A stretch of DNA of 64,000 nt from Desulfosarcina widdelii (GCF_009688965.1 NZ_AP021875.1:3162001-3226000), one strand, 5' to 3'; counted from the stretch's first letter, positions 36,470 through 45,890 are shown. Notes: generated from the sequence alone by a model not told the origin. A program made the numbers and translations.

Positions 36470-37351
36470 TCATGCAATCGTTTCGTCTTGATCCGCTTGG
36501 AGGCCGGTCACTTTGTCCGACACCGCAGCGCTGCAAATGCCCTGTCCTTCCACCGCTTCGCCAGGATTGAGGTGCAAGTCCAATTGCGGGAATGCGAAAC
36601 AAATCCCTTCCTGATCGAACCGCAATTTGGTCTTCTCCAATAATTCGCAACGCGCCACCCAGTAGTCCTTGTTGTCCACCCAACAGCGGCCGCCCAACTC
36701 CACCGCGCTTGCGGCCAGGTTGAGAACGTATACCATGGGCCCGGGTTTGGTCTTCACCCGGGCATCTTCGGTCATCACCGCTTCTAAAACCCGTTTGGCT
36801 TTGAGCAGGTCCTGGTCGTAACGAATACTCACGTCAACCTTCACCCGGCGCGTCTGGGTAAAGTGATAATTGATCACGATATCGTTGAGAATCTGGCGGT
36901 TGGGAACGAAAAATGTCTTTCCGTCGAAAGTTCTCAAACGGGTGTTGAGAAACGTGATGGCCTCTACCTTGCCCAGCAGATCGCCGGCTTTGACGGTATT
37001 ACCGGCCTTGAAGGGCATGGAGGGGAAAAGAGGGCGCAGGAAAAGAATCAGCCCGACCGCAACCAAGGCAATAATCGTAAGCAGTCTGACGATGTTGACC
37101 GGCTTGGCACCATACTCTACCGCCGCAACGGCAACGACGCTGGTGACCAGCAAAATATATACGACATTGCAGGTTGCGGTGGCATAAACTGTTTTCGGCA
37201 TTATTCGTTGCAACAATTTGCGCAGCCCCTTGTCGATCCAACGGGCCAACAACAGGCCCAGGATCAGGATGGCCAGTGCAATCACCATCTCCCTGCCGTG
37301 TAGGGCAAGCGTATCGCCAATCTGTTGTATTCGGGACAGCTCAGGGTTCAT
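36470..37351 (-). CDS. MscS-family mechanosensitive channel
   Basis: 293 aa with three to four membrane helices (20-40, 60-80, 85-110), then the beta domain. The KAGDLLGKVEAITFLNTRLRT and FFVPNRQI loops match MscS, as does the C-terminal cage ending. The Gly-rich pore helix is short (VGLILFLRPLFPSMPFKAG) and differs from E. coli MscS. AAGGAGG precedes the ATG at 37351. It is the third MscS-type channel in the window and the first gene of the group with 36122-36454 and USP-DUF389. Confidence 0.88.
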   Translation of the reverse strand: MNPELSRIQQIGDTLALHGREMVIALAILILGLLLARWIDKGLRKLLQRIMPKTVYATATCNVVYILLVTSVVAVAAVEYGAKPVNIVRLLTIIALVAVGLILFLRPLFPSMPFKAGNTVKAGDLLGKVEAITFLNTRLRTFDGKTFFVPNRQILNDIVINYHFTQTRRVKVDVSIRYDQDLLKAKRVLEAVMTEDARVKTKPGPMVYVLNLAASAVELGGRCWVDNKDYWVARCELLEKTKLRFDQEGICFAFPQLDLHLNPGEAVEGQGICSAAVSDKVTGLQADQDETIA

Positions 37352-37443
37352 CTGTTTTCACCTCCTTGAAAGCGGTCTCTTTAGTCATTTTTTTTCATTA
37401 TGTTACAATAGGTTACTGCGGATGGCCGATGTCTTTTATTACT

Positions 37444-38370
37444 TCATCTGCGGAAAACAATCAATGACCGATATTTTTGCAGTGCTTGTCGGTTTAACGA
37501 CGGAAACCACGCGTAGATACAGGCATGCAGCGCATGGGTGTCCGGAATGACGAAGCTGGTCTTTTCGATTCCAATCTCGTCCAGAAAGAACACAAAGGCT
37601 TCCACCGGTCCGTTTTGATGTTCTTCCAGCACTTGGGCGTTTGCCATTCGGTTTTTCAAAGGCAATGGGGCCTGGTCGCAGAGGCGTTTGAAAAGCCAGT
37701 TCGGCTCGTTCGTACAATGTAGGGCGCCGAATAGAATAAGATGACGCCTACCTGGTCGATACCGGCTCCAGAAGTTATGGGCAATCGATTGGTCGCGCGA
37801 TCCCGAATGAATGTTCTCTTCTTTTTGCTGTTCGTCGGTTTCTTCGATACCGCAGATCTGGACATTCGGGTTCTTGGCCCTGACAGTACGCAGAATATTC
37901 ATGATATCGGCCCCCAGTAAAGGGAAATAGGTTCGCCCGGCGTTCATCCGTTTGGTAAGACGTCTCAACGCTTCAGGGGTCGCCTCAAGCAGCAGGACAT
38001 CGACACTTAAATTTGCGAAGAATTCTTCAGCAAGAAAATTACGTGTCGATTCCTCGTGAAGCTCTCCAATGCACATGATCCGGCAATCCGATTGGCCGAT
38101 ACGCGTCAGCCACTGCTCCATGGAAATCAAACCGGATTCCAGGCTTTTTTTAATCCCATTCCTTTCGCGGTTGGACAGGCGGGCAAACCGCTGCAGGGCG
38201 TTGACCGCCTGTTCATGATAGAAGGGGTGCTGGATACGTTCGGTATTCAGCGGCCTGGCGGAAGGTTGCGGATATTCCTCTTTGATCCATTCGAATACGG
38301 TCAAACTGATCAGAATGAGGAGGTACCCGCCAAGTACGGCCAGGATCACACGGGCCAGTGGTGAGTCCAT
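37444..38370 (-). CDS. ChaN/TraB/Tiki-superfamily membrane-anchored protein
   Basis: 308 aa with one N-terminal anchor (8-28). The domain has the two hallmark motifs, GELHE (102-106) and G-x-x-H (FGALH, 214-218), used in heme-binding ChaN, Tiki proteases and erythromycin esterase-like enzymes. The active side faces the periplasm if the anchor is type II. The role is unknown; metalloprotease or heme handling are both possible. It diverges from the metal ABC transporter. Confidence 0.75.
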   Translation of the reverse strand: MDSPLARVILAVLGGYLLILISLTVFEWIKEEYPQPSARPLNTERIQHPFYHEQAVNALQRFARLSNRERNGIKKSLESGLISMEQWLTRIGQSDCRIMCIGELHEESTRNFLAEEFFANLSVDVLLLEATPEALRRLTKRMNAGRTYFPLLGADIMNILRTVRAKNPNVQICGIEETDEQQKEENIHSGSRDQSIAHNFWSRYRPGRRHLILFGALHCTNEPNWLFKRLCDQAPLPLKNRMANAQVLEEHQNGPVEAFVFFLDEIGIEKTSFVIPDTHALHACIYAWFPSLNRQALQKYRSLIVFRR

Positions 38371-38566
38371 TTGGTAGATCTCGTTTTAGTGGAACGGGAT
38401 TCGAATTACCGACAAGCTACGCTGCCGTTTGATTCTTTTGTGCTGTTGAAAGGCATTGTCTGCATCATTGTTCAATCCATTAAAAACCAGGCCCCGGGGG
38501 TTGTCAATGCGGGCGGGCCTTGTTCCAACCATCACGTTGCACGTGCAGGTCGGGCTGGAATTGGGG

Positions 38567-38595
38567 TTGACACATCCTTTGTAAGGCTCTATTCA
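38567..38595 (+). promoter_or_regulatory. Sigma-70-type promoter of the ABC transporter leader
   Basis: TTGACA (38567-38572), 17 bases, TATTCA (38590-38595). This is a perfect -35 and a good -10. Start of RNA is expected near 38602. A 10-bp palindrome TGCACGTGCA (38538-38547) just upstream may be an operator. Confidence 0.7.
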
Positions 38596-38601
38596 ATTCG
38601 C

Positions 38602-38709
38602 AGCGCTTGTCTGAAGACAGGTAATAAACCCCGCAGCAAAGAATCAATTCGAATACCGAAAGCCACGAAGGCCAACGCAATAAATGCGTGCAGCCTTGGT
38701 GGCTTTTTT
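38602..38709 (+). ncRNA. Candidate leader/attenuator or small RNA upstream of the metal ABC transporter
   Basis: About 108 bases between the promoter and the T-run. The RNA would contain a small hairpin TGTCT-GA-AGACA (about 38608-38620), a single-stranded A-rich part, and a strong terminal hairpin. The transporter start codon is 20 bases after the T-run. I compared it in mind with cobalamin, Moco, TPP, NiCo and fluoride riboswitch signatures and none fits. The limits given are estimates. Confidence 0.5.
38659..38709 (+). terminator. Intrinsic terminator in the ABC transporter leader
   Basis: AAAGCCAC (38659-38666) pairs with GTGGCTTT (38699-38706), AAGGC (38668-38672) with GCCTT (38693-38697), with one G.G mismatch between; an inner CGCA/TGCG hairpin sits in the loop. 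Six T follow (38704-38709). Since a structural gene starts only 20 bases later, the terminator probably controls readthrough into it. Confidence 0.8.
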
Positions 38710-38728
38710 ATTTGAGGGAGAACGTTTT

Positions 38729-39838
38729 ATGAAAAAATGTCTTGTCTCGCTAACCGGAGTTTTTCTTTTATTGATTATATTTTCAAATACTTGCATGGCC
38801 GAACAAAACATCGTAGATGCCATGGGGCGGACGGTTTCCATTCCCGACAAGGTGGAAAAAGTCATTTGTTCCGGACCGGGCTGCCTGAGACTGCTCACCT
38901 ATCTGCAAGCCCAGGATAGGATTGTCGGCGTGGACGACATGGAAACCCGGCGCTCCCGCTTCGATGCCCGCCCCTATGCCCTGGCCCATCCCGAATTCAA
39001 GCAATATCCCGAATTCGGCAGTTTTCGCGGCCATGACAATCCGGAACAAATCCTGGTTCTCGACCCTCAGCCCCAGGTAATTTTCAAAACCTACGCCACC
39101 ATGGGCCATGATCCTGTCGAACTTTCCCAAAAAACCGGGATTCCCGTTATTGTGCTAAATTATGGAGATCTGGGGGCGAACAGAAACCAGTTGTTCCAGG
39201 CCATTGGCATTATGGGCAAAGCTTTGGGGCAGGGAAAAAGAGCACAGGCGGTTGTCTCTTTTTTTGAGTCGACGATTGCGGATCTTCACGGCAGAACCAG
39301 GGATATTCCCGAGGACGCCAGGCCCTCCTGCTATGTGGGCGGCATTGCTTCCAAAGGACCCCACGGGTACCAATCCACGGAACCCGGATATCCGCCCCTG
39401 GCTTTCATTCATGCAAACAACGTGGCCTACGAAACGGGTTTAAAAGGCAGGGCCCTGCTGCACAGCAACGTGGCCAAGGAGAAGATCGTGGAATGGGACC
39501 CGGACATCCTCTTTCTGGATTTATCCACCCTGCAAATGGGCGACAAGGCCGGCGGCCTCTACGAACTGAAAACCGACCCTGCCTATCAATCCCTTACAGC
39601 CGTGCAGCAGGGCAAGGTGTATGGTGTGCTGCCCTATAACTGGTACTCTCGGAATTACGGCTCCATTCTGGCCAACGCCTATTACATGGGCAAACTGATG
39701 TATGCCGATCGTTTCGAAGACGTAGACCCCAAAGCCAAAGCGGACAAAATTTATACTTTCCTGATCGGCAAGGGGGTCTTTGAAATCATGAATCAAAGTT
39801 TCGGCGGGCTGGTCTTCCAGCCGGTGCCGGTGCAATAA
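38729..39838 (+). CDS. Metal/metal-chelate ABC transporter substrate-binding protein (FecB/BtuF-like)
   Basis: About 369 aa with a signal peptide (to CMA-EQ) and a PBP class III fold with FecB-type motifs: VDAMGRTVSIPDKVEKVIC at the start, and GYQSTEPGYPPLAFIHANNVA and WDPDILFLDLSTLQ later. The family binds iron-siderophore, cobalamin, heme or molybdate/tungstate-type oxyanions. The ligand here is not known. GAGGGAG lies eight bases before the ATG at 38729. It heads a three-gene operon with permease (12 bases) and ATPase (overlapping). Confidence 0.88.
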   Translation: MKKCLVSLTGVFLLLIIFSNTCMAEQNIVDAMGRTVSIPDKVEKVICSGPGCLRLLTYLQAQDRIVGVDDMETRRSRFDARPYALAHPEFKQYPEFGSFRGHDNPEQILVLDPQPQVIFKTYATMGHDPVELSQKTGIPVIVLNYGDLGANRNQLFQAIGIMGKALGQGKRAQAVVSFFESTIADLHGRTRDIPEDARPSCYVGGIASKGPHGYQSTEPGYPPLAFIHANNVAYETGLKGRALLHSNVAKEKIVEWDPDILFLDLSTLQMGDKAGGLYELKTDPAYQSLTAVQQGKVYGVLPYNWYSRNYGSILANAYYMGKLMYADRFEDVDPKAKADKIYTFLIGKGVFEIMNQSFGGLVFQPVPVQ

Positions 39839-39850
39839 GGGGAGATACCG

Positions 39851-40921
39851 ATGCACCTGATGCATGGCACCAAGCATGAGGCGTATTCCCGATACGTGGG
39901 CCGCAAGGCCGCAATGCTCATGCTGGCCGGGGTCCTGCTCGCCCTGGTTTCTCTTATCAGCATTTCCAAGGGCGCGGCCAATCTGCCCATCCAGGAGGTG
40001 GCCAAGGCCCTGTTGGGCTATGATGTGGCCAAGCGATACGAACTCATTGTCTGGAACATTCGCCTGCCCCAGGTTCTCGCCGCGATTGTCGCCGGGGCGG
40101 GACTGTCTCTCTCCGGAGCGGTCATGCAGTCGGTCCTGCGGAACCCTTTGGGCTCTCCGTTTACCCTGGGCATTTCCCACGCAGCCGCCTTCGGCGCCGC
40201 CTTTGCGGTCATGATCCTTGGATCGGGAACCATGGCCAGCTCCCAGGTCGGTGCGATAACCCTATCCAATCCATATCTGACGACGGGAATGGCATTTATA
40301 TTTTCCATGGCCGCTTCGGGGTTGATTGTGGGGATATCGCGTATGCGAGGCGCCACCCCGGAAATCATGGTGCTTTGCGGGGTGGCATTGGGGGCCCTGT
40401 TCACCGCGGGAACCATGTTTCTCCAGTTTTTTGCAGACGATGTCCAGCTTGCCGCCATGGTCTTCTGGACCTTTGGAGACGTCGGCCGGGCGTCATGGTC
40501 CGAGTTGGGGGTACTTTCTTTCATTACGATCACCGCCTCGGCCTATTTTCTGATCAATTCCTGGAATTACAACGCCGTGGATGCCGGGGACGAAACCGCC
40601 CGGGGACTGGGCGTCCGGGTGCAGCGGGTGCGCATCTGGGGCATGCTGGTATCTTCTCTGGTCACGGCCGCGGCCGTGGCATTTTTAGGCATCATCGGCT
40701 TTGTGGGCCTGGTCTGCCCCCACATGGTCAGGCGGATGATCGGTGGAGACAATCGTTTTCTGCTGCCGGCTTCCATGCTGCTTGGAGCCATCCTGCTGCT
40801 GGCGTCCGATACCGTGGCCCGGCTTCTATTGGCACCCCATCTGCTGCCCGTTTCCATCCTTACGGCTTTTATGGGAGCGCCGGTTTTCCTGGCCTTGATC
40901 ATCAGAGGATATGCAAAATGA
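39851..40921 (+). CDS. FecCD/BtuC-type ABC permease
   Basis: 356 aa, about ten membrane helices. The family signatures RLPQVLAAIVAGAGLSLSGA and RNPLGSPFTLGISHAAAFGAA are near the N-terminus, and GFVGLVCPHMVRRMIGGDNR near the C-terminus marks the ATPase-coupling region. It imports the same ligand as the upstream binding protein. The ATG overlaps no gene; its stop overlaps the ATPase start by four bases (ATGA). Confidence 0.93.
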   Translation: MHLMHGTKHEAYSRYVGRKAAMLMLAGVLLALVSLISISKGAANLPIQEVAKALLGYDVAKRYELIVWNIRLPQVLAAIVAGAGLSLSGAVMQSVLRNPLGSPFTLGISHAAAFGAAFAVMILGSGTMASSQVGAITLSNPYLTTGMAFIFSMAASGLIVGISRMRGATPEIMVLCGVALGALFTAGTMFLQFFADDVQLAAMVFWTFGDVGRASWSELGVLSFITITASAYFLINSWNYNAVDAGDETARGLGVRVQRVRIWGMLVSSLVTAAAVAFLGIIGFVGLVCPHMVRRMIGGDNRFLLPASMLLGAILLLASDTVARLLLAPHLLPVSILTAFMGAPVFLALIIRGYAK

Positions 40922-41673
40922 TTCTGGAAGTGAACGGCGTAAAATTTGGGTACAACGGGAAAGCTGTTCTGAAAGATGTGGAACTGGATGTCAAAGAAGG
41001 TGAAATGCTCGTGATTCTCGGTCCCAATGGCGTGGGCAAAACTACTCTGTTGAGATGTATCAACGCCATTCTCAAGCCCAAAGCTGGGACCATTATGGTG
41101 GATGGCAAAAACGTGTTGAAAATGGAGCCCAAAGCCATCGCCCGCCGGGTTGGCTATGTGGCCCAGTACCAGGCAAGAACCCGCATGACCGCCTTTGACG
41201 CCATACTCATGGGCAGAAAACCCCATCTGCGTTTTCGCACATCGGAAAAGGATCTTCGCATGGTGGACGGGGCCATCAAGGTGCTCGGTCTGGGAGAACT
41301 GGCCATGCGGCATATCGATGAGATGAGCGGCGGCGAATTGCAAAAGGTTGCCGTGGGCAGGGCGCTGGTCCAGGAGCCGCGCCTGCTTCTGCTAGACGAG
41401 CCGACCAGCAGCCTGGACCTTAAAAACAGCATGAACATCCTTTCGCTTATCAAGCGCGTGGTGCGGGAACATCGTGTCAGCGCGGTCATGACCATGCACA
41501 ATCTCAATACGGCCCTCCGGTTCGCAGACAAATTCGTTTTCCTCAAAGGGGGAACGATTCATTCGGCCGGCGAAATCCGTGATGTTTCCGCAGATATGAT
41601 CAAAGACGTTTACGACATCCCCGTGGAAATTCTCCACCACAAAGGCCGCCCGTTGGTGGTGCCGCTGAACTGA
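40918..41673 (+). CDS. FecE/BtuD-type ABC transporter ATPase
   Basis: 251 aa. Walker A GPNGVGKTT, Q-loop (YVAQYQ), signature MSGGELQKVAVGRAL, Walker B LLLLDEPTSSLD and H-loop (MTMHNLNTA) all intact. It energises import through the permease encoded just upstream, overlapping by four bases. The order binding protein, permease, ATPase is normal for the family. Confidence 0.94.
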   Translation: MILEVNGVKFGYNGKAVLKDVELDVKEGEMLVILGPNGVGKTTLLRCINAILKPKAGTIMVDGKNVLKMEPKAIARRVGYVAQYQARTRMTAFDAILMGRKPHLRFRTSEKDLRMVDGAIKVLGLGELAMRHIDEMSGGELQKVAVGRALVQEPRLLLLDEPTSSLDLKNSMNILSLIKRVVREHRVSAVMTMHNLNTALRFADKFVFLKGGTIHSAGEIRDVSADMIKDVYDIPVEILHHKGRPLVVPLN

Positions 41674-41744
41674 AGCGCAACCTTATCCGAGCCAATTAAC
41701 GGGCCGCACCGCTGCGGGTCGATAGGGAATGGTAAAAAGCATGA

Positions 41745-42215
41745 TCAACCACGACCGTATTGGGGGGCTTGCTTTCGCGAATGTGCGGGAATGAGATCGT
41801 CAGCGGGTTTACCTATCCTGCGAATAGCAACCCGGCATACCTTGCACCCGTGTGCGGCCTGGGATTCAAGAACGACAAACTGCCCGCGGATCTTCTCCAA
41901 CAGGCATCGGTCGAATGCCATCACCTTGTAGCAGGCCTGGACATCGCCACTGTCTCGCGGGGGACACCGGACATGGGTCTCCGCATACACCGTATCGGCA
42001 TCGGATGAGATGATTTCCTGCATGCCAGAAGCAGGAAACATGCGTTTCCACTCTCTACCGGCATCCGTTATATCCTGCTTGGTTTCGGCCCGCCTGATAA
42101 ACAGCACCGATCTGGCATTCAGTCGCATAAAATGCCTGGTAAAGGAATCCCATCCCATTCGGGCCGAGAAGGCGCCGATGACGAGACCAATTTTGAAAAC
42201 CGGAAAATAGATCAA
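41745..42215 (-). CDS. Conserved hypothetical protein with conserved Cys residues
   Basis: 156 aa at most. Three Cys-containing segments are evident: HVRCPPRDSGDVQACYKVM, FDRCLLEK and HGCKVCRVAIRR. The family is not recognised. The only start in frame at the 5' end is TTG (42215), without a ribosome site; an internal ATG lies at 42158. The gene may be 5'-truncated. It converges on the ABC transporter operon. Confidence 0.55.
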   Translation of the reverse strand: MIYFPVFKIGLVIGAFSARMGWDSFTRHFMRLNARSVLFIRRAETKQDITDAGREWKRMFPASGMQEIISSDADTVYAETHVRCPPRDSGDVQACYKVMAFDRCLLEKIRGQFVVLESQAAHGCKVCRVAIRRIGKPADDLIPAHSRKQAPQYGRG

Positions 42216-42345
42216 CGTATCAAAAAAGGATTTTTGCCTTTGCCTTCAGCATGATTTCTCTTTTTCGGTAAGTTCATGCAATATTTGGGATATTTTAGCC
42301 TCTGGATCGATGAGTATTATCAAGAAAAGTAAAGACACCAACTTC

Positions 42346-42430
42346 GTCATGCCGGACTTAATAAGCCTGCCCCGGACCTGATCCGGGGGCATCCAGATTT
42401 TTCCTGGATTCCGGCTTCCGCCGGAATGAC
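42346..42430. repeat. REP-like palindromic intergenic repeat
   Basis: Nested inverted repeats: GTCAT (42346-42350) with ATGAC (42426-42430); CCCCGGA (42370-42376) with TCCGGGG (42382-42388); ATTCCGGC (42408-42415) with GCCGGAAT (42420-42427). This composite (GTCATGCCGG... GATCCGGGG... CTGGATTCCGG... CCGGAATGAC) is the kind of dispersed REP unit seen in many Proteobacteria and Desulfobacterota. It makes up most of the gap between the 41745 and LOG-family genes (42216-42568). It may be the terminator of both sides. Confidence 0.75.
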
Positions 42431-42568
42431 AAATATTGGTTTGGCCATTTCTGCATCGACAATAGTTACAGGGTCCACGTACCGTAATAATATCTATCGA
42501 GAATTTCACCGGCCTCATTCTTTGCCCATTTTTCAATTCCGACATTTTTTATCCGGCAAAGATTAATT

Positions 42569-43159
42569 TTAGCTATTCTTCATTCGCAATGCCCACGCGG
42601 CTTTATCGATGTCCGGCGGGCGATAGGATGCAAATTTTTCAAGCAAGGACTCCGGGCTGTCGTCAATCAGGACAAGTTCGCGGTGTCTTTTTCCAATAAA
42701 ATTTTGGCCCGCAACATGATCTATAAATTCAGAAAATTTTTTATAATATTGACAAACATTTAAAAGGCCACATGGCTTCTGGTGGATCCCAAGCTGCGCC
42801 CATGTCAGGACCTCGACAAATTCTTCGATTGTGCCCAGTCCTCCCGGCAGGGCAATAAAGCCGTCGGAAAGTTCTGCCATCAGGGCCTTACGTTCATGCA
42901 TCGATCCAACGACACGCAGATCGTCCAAGTCCGTGAAGGCCACCTCCTTGTCCGCCAAGGCCTTCGGTATGACGCCAGTGACGTTGCCGCCTTTCTCAAG
43001 CACCGCTCTGGCAATTCGTCCCATGAGACCGACATTTCCGCCACCATAGACAAGTCCGATATTCTGATCTGCAAGTGCGTGACCCAATTCTAGAGCGGCT
43101 TCAGAATATTCCGGCTTCGCTCCCGGACTTGAACCACAGAATACACAAATTCTTTTCAT
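42569..43159 (-). CDS. LOG-family cytokinin riboside 5'-monophosphate phosphoribohydrolase
   Basis: 196 aa, close to the family length. The nucleotide-binding motif GGGNVGLMG and the LOG signature PGGLGTIEE (with R and E of the active site) are visible. The enzyme removes ribose phosphate from N6-modified adenine nucleotides, and bacterial members also cleave AMP. The ATG has AGGAGG upstream. The DUF2059 gene ends 18 bases before it and is probably in the same transcript. Confidence 0.93.
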   Translation of the reverse strand: MKRICVFCGSSPGAKPEYSEAALELGHALADQNIGLVYGGGNVGLMGRIARAVLEKGGNVTGVIPKALADKEVAFTDLDDLRVVGSMHERKALMAELSDGFIALPGGLGTIEEFVEVLTWAQLGIHQKPCGLLNVCQYYKKFSEFIDHVAGQNFIGKRHRELVLIDDSPESLLEKFASYRPPDIDKAAWALRMKNS

Positions 43160-43177
43160 AAAGTCCTCCTGCAGCAG

Positions 43178-44032
43178 CTAAACTTCGGTCGTATTTGTGG
43201 CATAGGTGAGAATATCGGCAATGGCTTTTCCCCACGCGTAGCTTCCTTCCAGAAGTGCCTTTTTCAAACCCGATACAACGGCATCATGGTAATTTTTACC
43301 CGTTGGATAAGATGCGAACTCGATGTATTGGTCAAGTTCCGTTTCTGTAACGTTTCTATACGTATAAAGCAAAGAAACGATTGTTTGGGCACGCATCGCA
43401 CTTTCTATCTGAGGACGGGTTTGTTCGACAACCGCAGCCAAATTGTCATATGTTGGCCGTTGCTCCTTCGGTAGCGAGGCAACAATGGCTATAGTGATGG
43501 CCAGCTGGGTGTTCATCGCCACCTCCACGCTGGTCTCCGTAGCTTTTGCGGCTTCATCCAATCGCCCTATGATTTCCAGCCGTTCCGGCAACGGCGGCGA
43601 TTCCTGAAGCATCTGCGCGAATTGCTGCATCTCGGTATATTTTTCGGGTGTCGAAGCGGCCTCCTCCAGTTGGGTAAATTTACGACCTAAAGGCGAGTCA
43701 AGCCATGCCAGTACTTTTTTCAGGTCATCAATGCTCAGTTTTTCTCTGCATTCACTCAATATGGCTCTTTTGATATTTTCCGGAGCAAAGACCGTTTCTA
43801 TGGACGCCCGGATTTCACCAATGACGGTTCGGGGCATTGCTTTCAAACGGTCATCGGTTGCAACGGCTTGATCAAAACCGACCTGGACGACCATCGGCAA
43901 CTGCAAGACCTGCTCCTCAAGGCCGGCTTTGCCATACAAAACCTGTAAAAACGCTTCTTTGCTGTCCTGCGCTGTTGCTGTATTTGGTAAAACAAAAAAA
44001 ACGATAGCCAGCAGCAAGATTTTTGAACGCAT
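43178..44032 (-). CDS. DUF2059-like secreted protein
   Basis: About 284 aa with a signal peptide (to TATA-Q) and helical repeats typical of DUF2059 (LSIDDLKKVLAWLDSPLGRKF, and a late DQYIEFASYPTG). The family is secreted and of unknown function. The ATG at 44032 is set by GGAGGAAT directly upstream; the frame is open further to 44152 but with poor sequence. It precedes the LOG gene on the same strand. Confidence 0.82.
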   Translation of the reverse strand: MRSKILLLAIVFFVLPNTATAQDSKEAFLQVLYGKAGLEEQVLQLPMVVQVGFDQAVATDDRLKAMPRTVIGEIRASIETVFAPENIKRAILSECREKLSIDDLKKVLAWLDSPLGRKFTQLEEAASTPEKYTEMQQFAQMLQESPPLPERLEIIGRLDEAAKATETSVEVAMNTQLAITIAIVASLPKEQRPTYDNLAAVVEQTRPQIESAMRAQTIVSLLYTYRNVTETELDQYIEFASYPTGKNYHDAVVSGLKKALLEGSYAWGKAIADILTYATNTTEV

Positions 44033-44222
44033 TATATTCCTCCGGTCCATTATTAAGCAGATTTCCATCGAACCCATTTTCCTTTGGATTTTATTGGAAC
44101 GAAGCACAACCGCGGCTTTTTTGCCGTTGGCTGCAATTCGCCATACATGCAAGCAGTAGTATGAAGTATCGCGTTAATTCTTGGCCCTGAGAATATGGCG
44201 GGTTTCCAAGCGGGTGTCAACT

Positions 44223-45848
44223 TTATGAATTTTTCAGCGTCTTTTTGACTTTAATGGCCAGATCTTTCACCGAAAACGGCTTTTGAATAAACTGCACCTC
44301 TTTTTCCAGTACTCCCCTGTTCGCAATTACATCGGCTGTATAGCCGGACATGTATAGCGCTTTAATATCAGGATAGAGCGACTTGATCTGCTGCGTCAGC
44401 TCGTGTCCGTTCATACCCGGCATAACGACGTCGGTGACCAGCAGGTCAATTTCACCCTGGTGTTCGTCGGCAATGTGCAGCGCCTTTTCGGGCGCATCTG
44501 CGGACAATACCCGATAGCCCAATTTTTCAAATATGGTCTGACACATCTCGCTAACCGCCGGCTCGTCTTCAACGAGAAGCACCACTTCTCCCTCTCCCAA
44601 AGGTATTTCGGGCACCACATCAGGCGACATTGCATCTACGTCACCGATATGCTGGGGAAGGTAGACGTTGAATGTGCTGCCGCCTCCCGGCTCACTATCC
44701 ACCTCTATGACGCCATTGTTCTGCCTGACAATCCCGTAGACCGTCGCCAACCCCAAACCGGTGCCTTGAGCGACGCCTTTGGTGGTAAAAAATGGCTCGA
44801 AAATATTTTTCAGGGTTTCCTTGTCCATACCGCATCCGTCATCACTGACGGACAGCTTGACAAACTCGGTGCTGCCATCCCCCGCAAAATCACTCCGGTT
44901 TGCTTCGTCAATGGATTCCATTTGGGTTTCGATAATAATTTTCCCGACACCGCCAATGGCGTCCCGGGCGTTGACACACAAATTGGCCAAAATTTGTTCG
45001 AACTGGGATGGGTCGATTTTTACGGGCGACAGCCGCCGTCCTGGATGCCAGATGACGTCGATATCCTCACCGATGAGGCGGCGCAACATATTGAGCATCT
45101 TTTCAATAACAGCGTTGATATCGAGTGCTTTTGGCTCAATAGCCTGTTTGCGGGCAAAAGCCAGCAACTGTTGGGTGATTTCAGAAGACCGTTTTGCGGC
45201 CTTGTATATCTCCTGAAGATCGGTACGCAATGGATCACTGTACGGGACCTTCTCCAGGGCCATTTCGGTATAACCGAGGATCACACTCAACATGTTGTTG
45301 TAATCGTGGGCCACCCCACCCGCCAACCGTCCCACGGATTCCATTTTCTGGGCCTGGGTCAATTGATCCTGGAGTTTTTCTCGTTCTTTCTCAGTTTGCT
45401 TTCGTTCCATGATATCGTGGTAGTTGCCTAAAACCCCCCGGATATCCGGATCGTCCAAAAGGTTGCTTCCCGTGAACTCGATCCATTTATGGGTGCCATC
45501 TTTGCATTTGTAGCGGGTTTCGATGGTGCCGACGCTTTCGGGTTCGCGTATCAGCGATTCAAAAAATTCTCTGGAAGCCGCCAAATCCTCGGGATGCACG
45601 TTATCCCAGACGCTGGCACCCACCAGATCCTCGGGTTTCCAGCCAAACATCTTCTCTATGTTCGGGCTCTTATATCGGTTGATGCCGTCCCGGTCGATGA
45701 TGACAATGACATCTCCAATGTTAGCGACCATTTTTCGCTGAAAGGCTTCACTTTTCTTTAAGGCGATCTCTGCTTGTTTGCGGTCGGTGATTTCAATGAC
45801 TGAACCTTCAATATACCCATGCTCCGGGTAGAGGGTTGCTGAGAACAA
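44223..45848 (-). CDS. Hybrid histidine kinase, C-terminal part (split by in-frame TAA)
   Basis: 541 aa from a TTG at 45848 that has no ribosome site. Tail of one PAS/PAC unit, a full PAS (about 35-150), HisKA with H181 (VGRLAGGVAHDYNN), HATPase (N, G1 DDGCGM, G2 GTGLGLATVYG) and a C-terminal receiver with acidic pair DE and phospho-acceptor in DLLVTDVVMPG. All catalytic residues are intact. The upstream fragment 45891-46595 is in the same frame; only TAA at 45891-45893 separates them. See that entry for the N-terminal part. Confidence 0.8.
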   Translation of the reverse strand: MFSATLYPEHGYIEGSVIEITDRKQAEIALKKSEAFQRKMVANIGDVIVIIDRDGINRYKSPNIEKMFGWKPEDLVGASVWDNVHPEDLAASREFFESLIREPESVGTIETRYKCKDGTHKWIEFTGSNLLDDPDIRGVLGNYHDIMERKQTEKEREKLQDQLTQAQKMESVGRLAGGVAHDYNNMLSVILGYTEMALEKVPYSDPLRTDLQEIYKAAKRSSEITQQLLAFARKQAIEPKALDINAVIEKMLNMLRRLIGEDIDVIWHPGRRLSPVKIDPSQFEQILANLCVNARDAIGGVGKIIIETQMESIDEANRSDFAGDGSTEFVKLSVSDDGCGMDKETLKNIFEPFFTTKGVAQGTGLGLATVYGIVRQNNGVIEVDSEPGGGSTFNVYLPQHIGDVDAMSPDVVPEIPLGEGEVVLLVEDEPAVSEMCQTIFEKLGYRVLSADAPEKALHIADEHQGEIDLLVTDVVMPGMNGHELTQQIKSLYPDIKALYMSGYTADVIANRGVLEKEVQFIQKPFSVKDLAIKVKKTLKNS

Positions 45849-45890
45849 TATCCAAATATGTTTTCCATCCCTGCGGATGATTTCGGCCTC

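Noticed and set aside
38596..38710. Cobalamin, Moco, TPP, NiCo or fluoride riboswitch in the leader
   Set aside because: None of the conserved core sequences of these classes is present; kept only as an unclassified leader.
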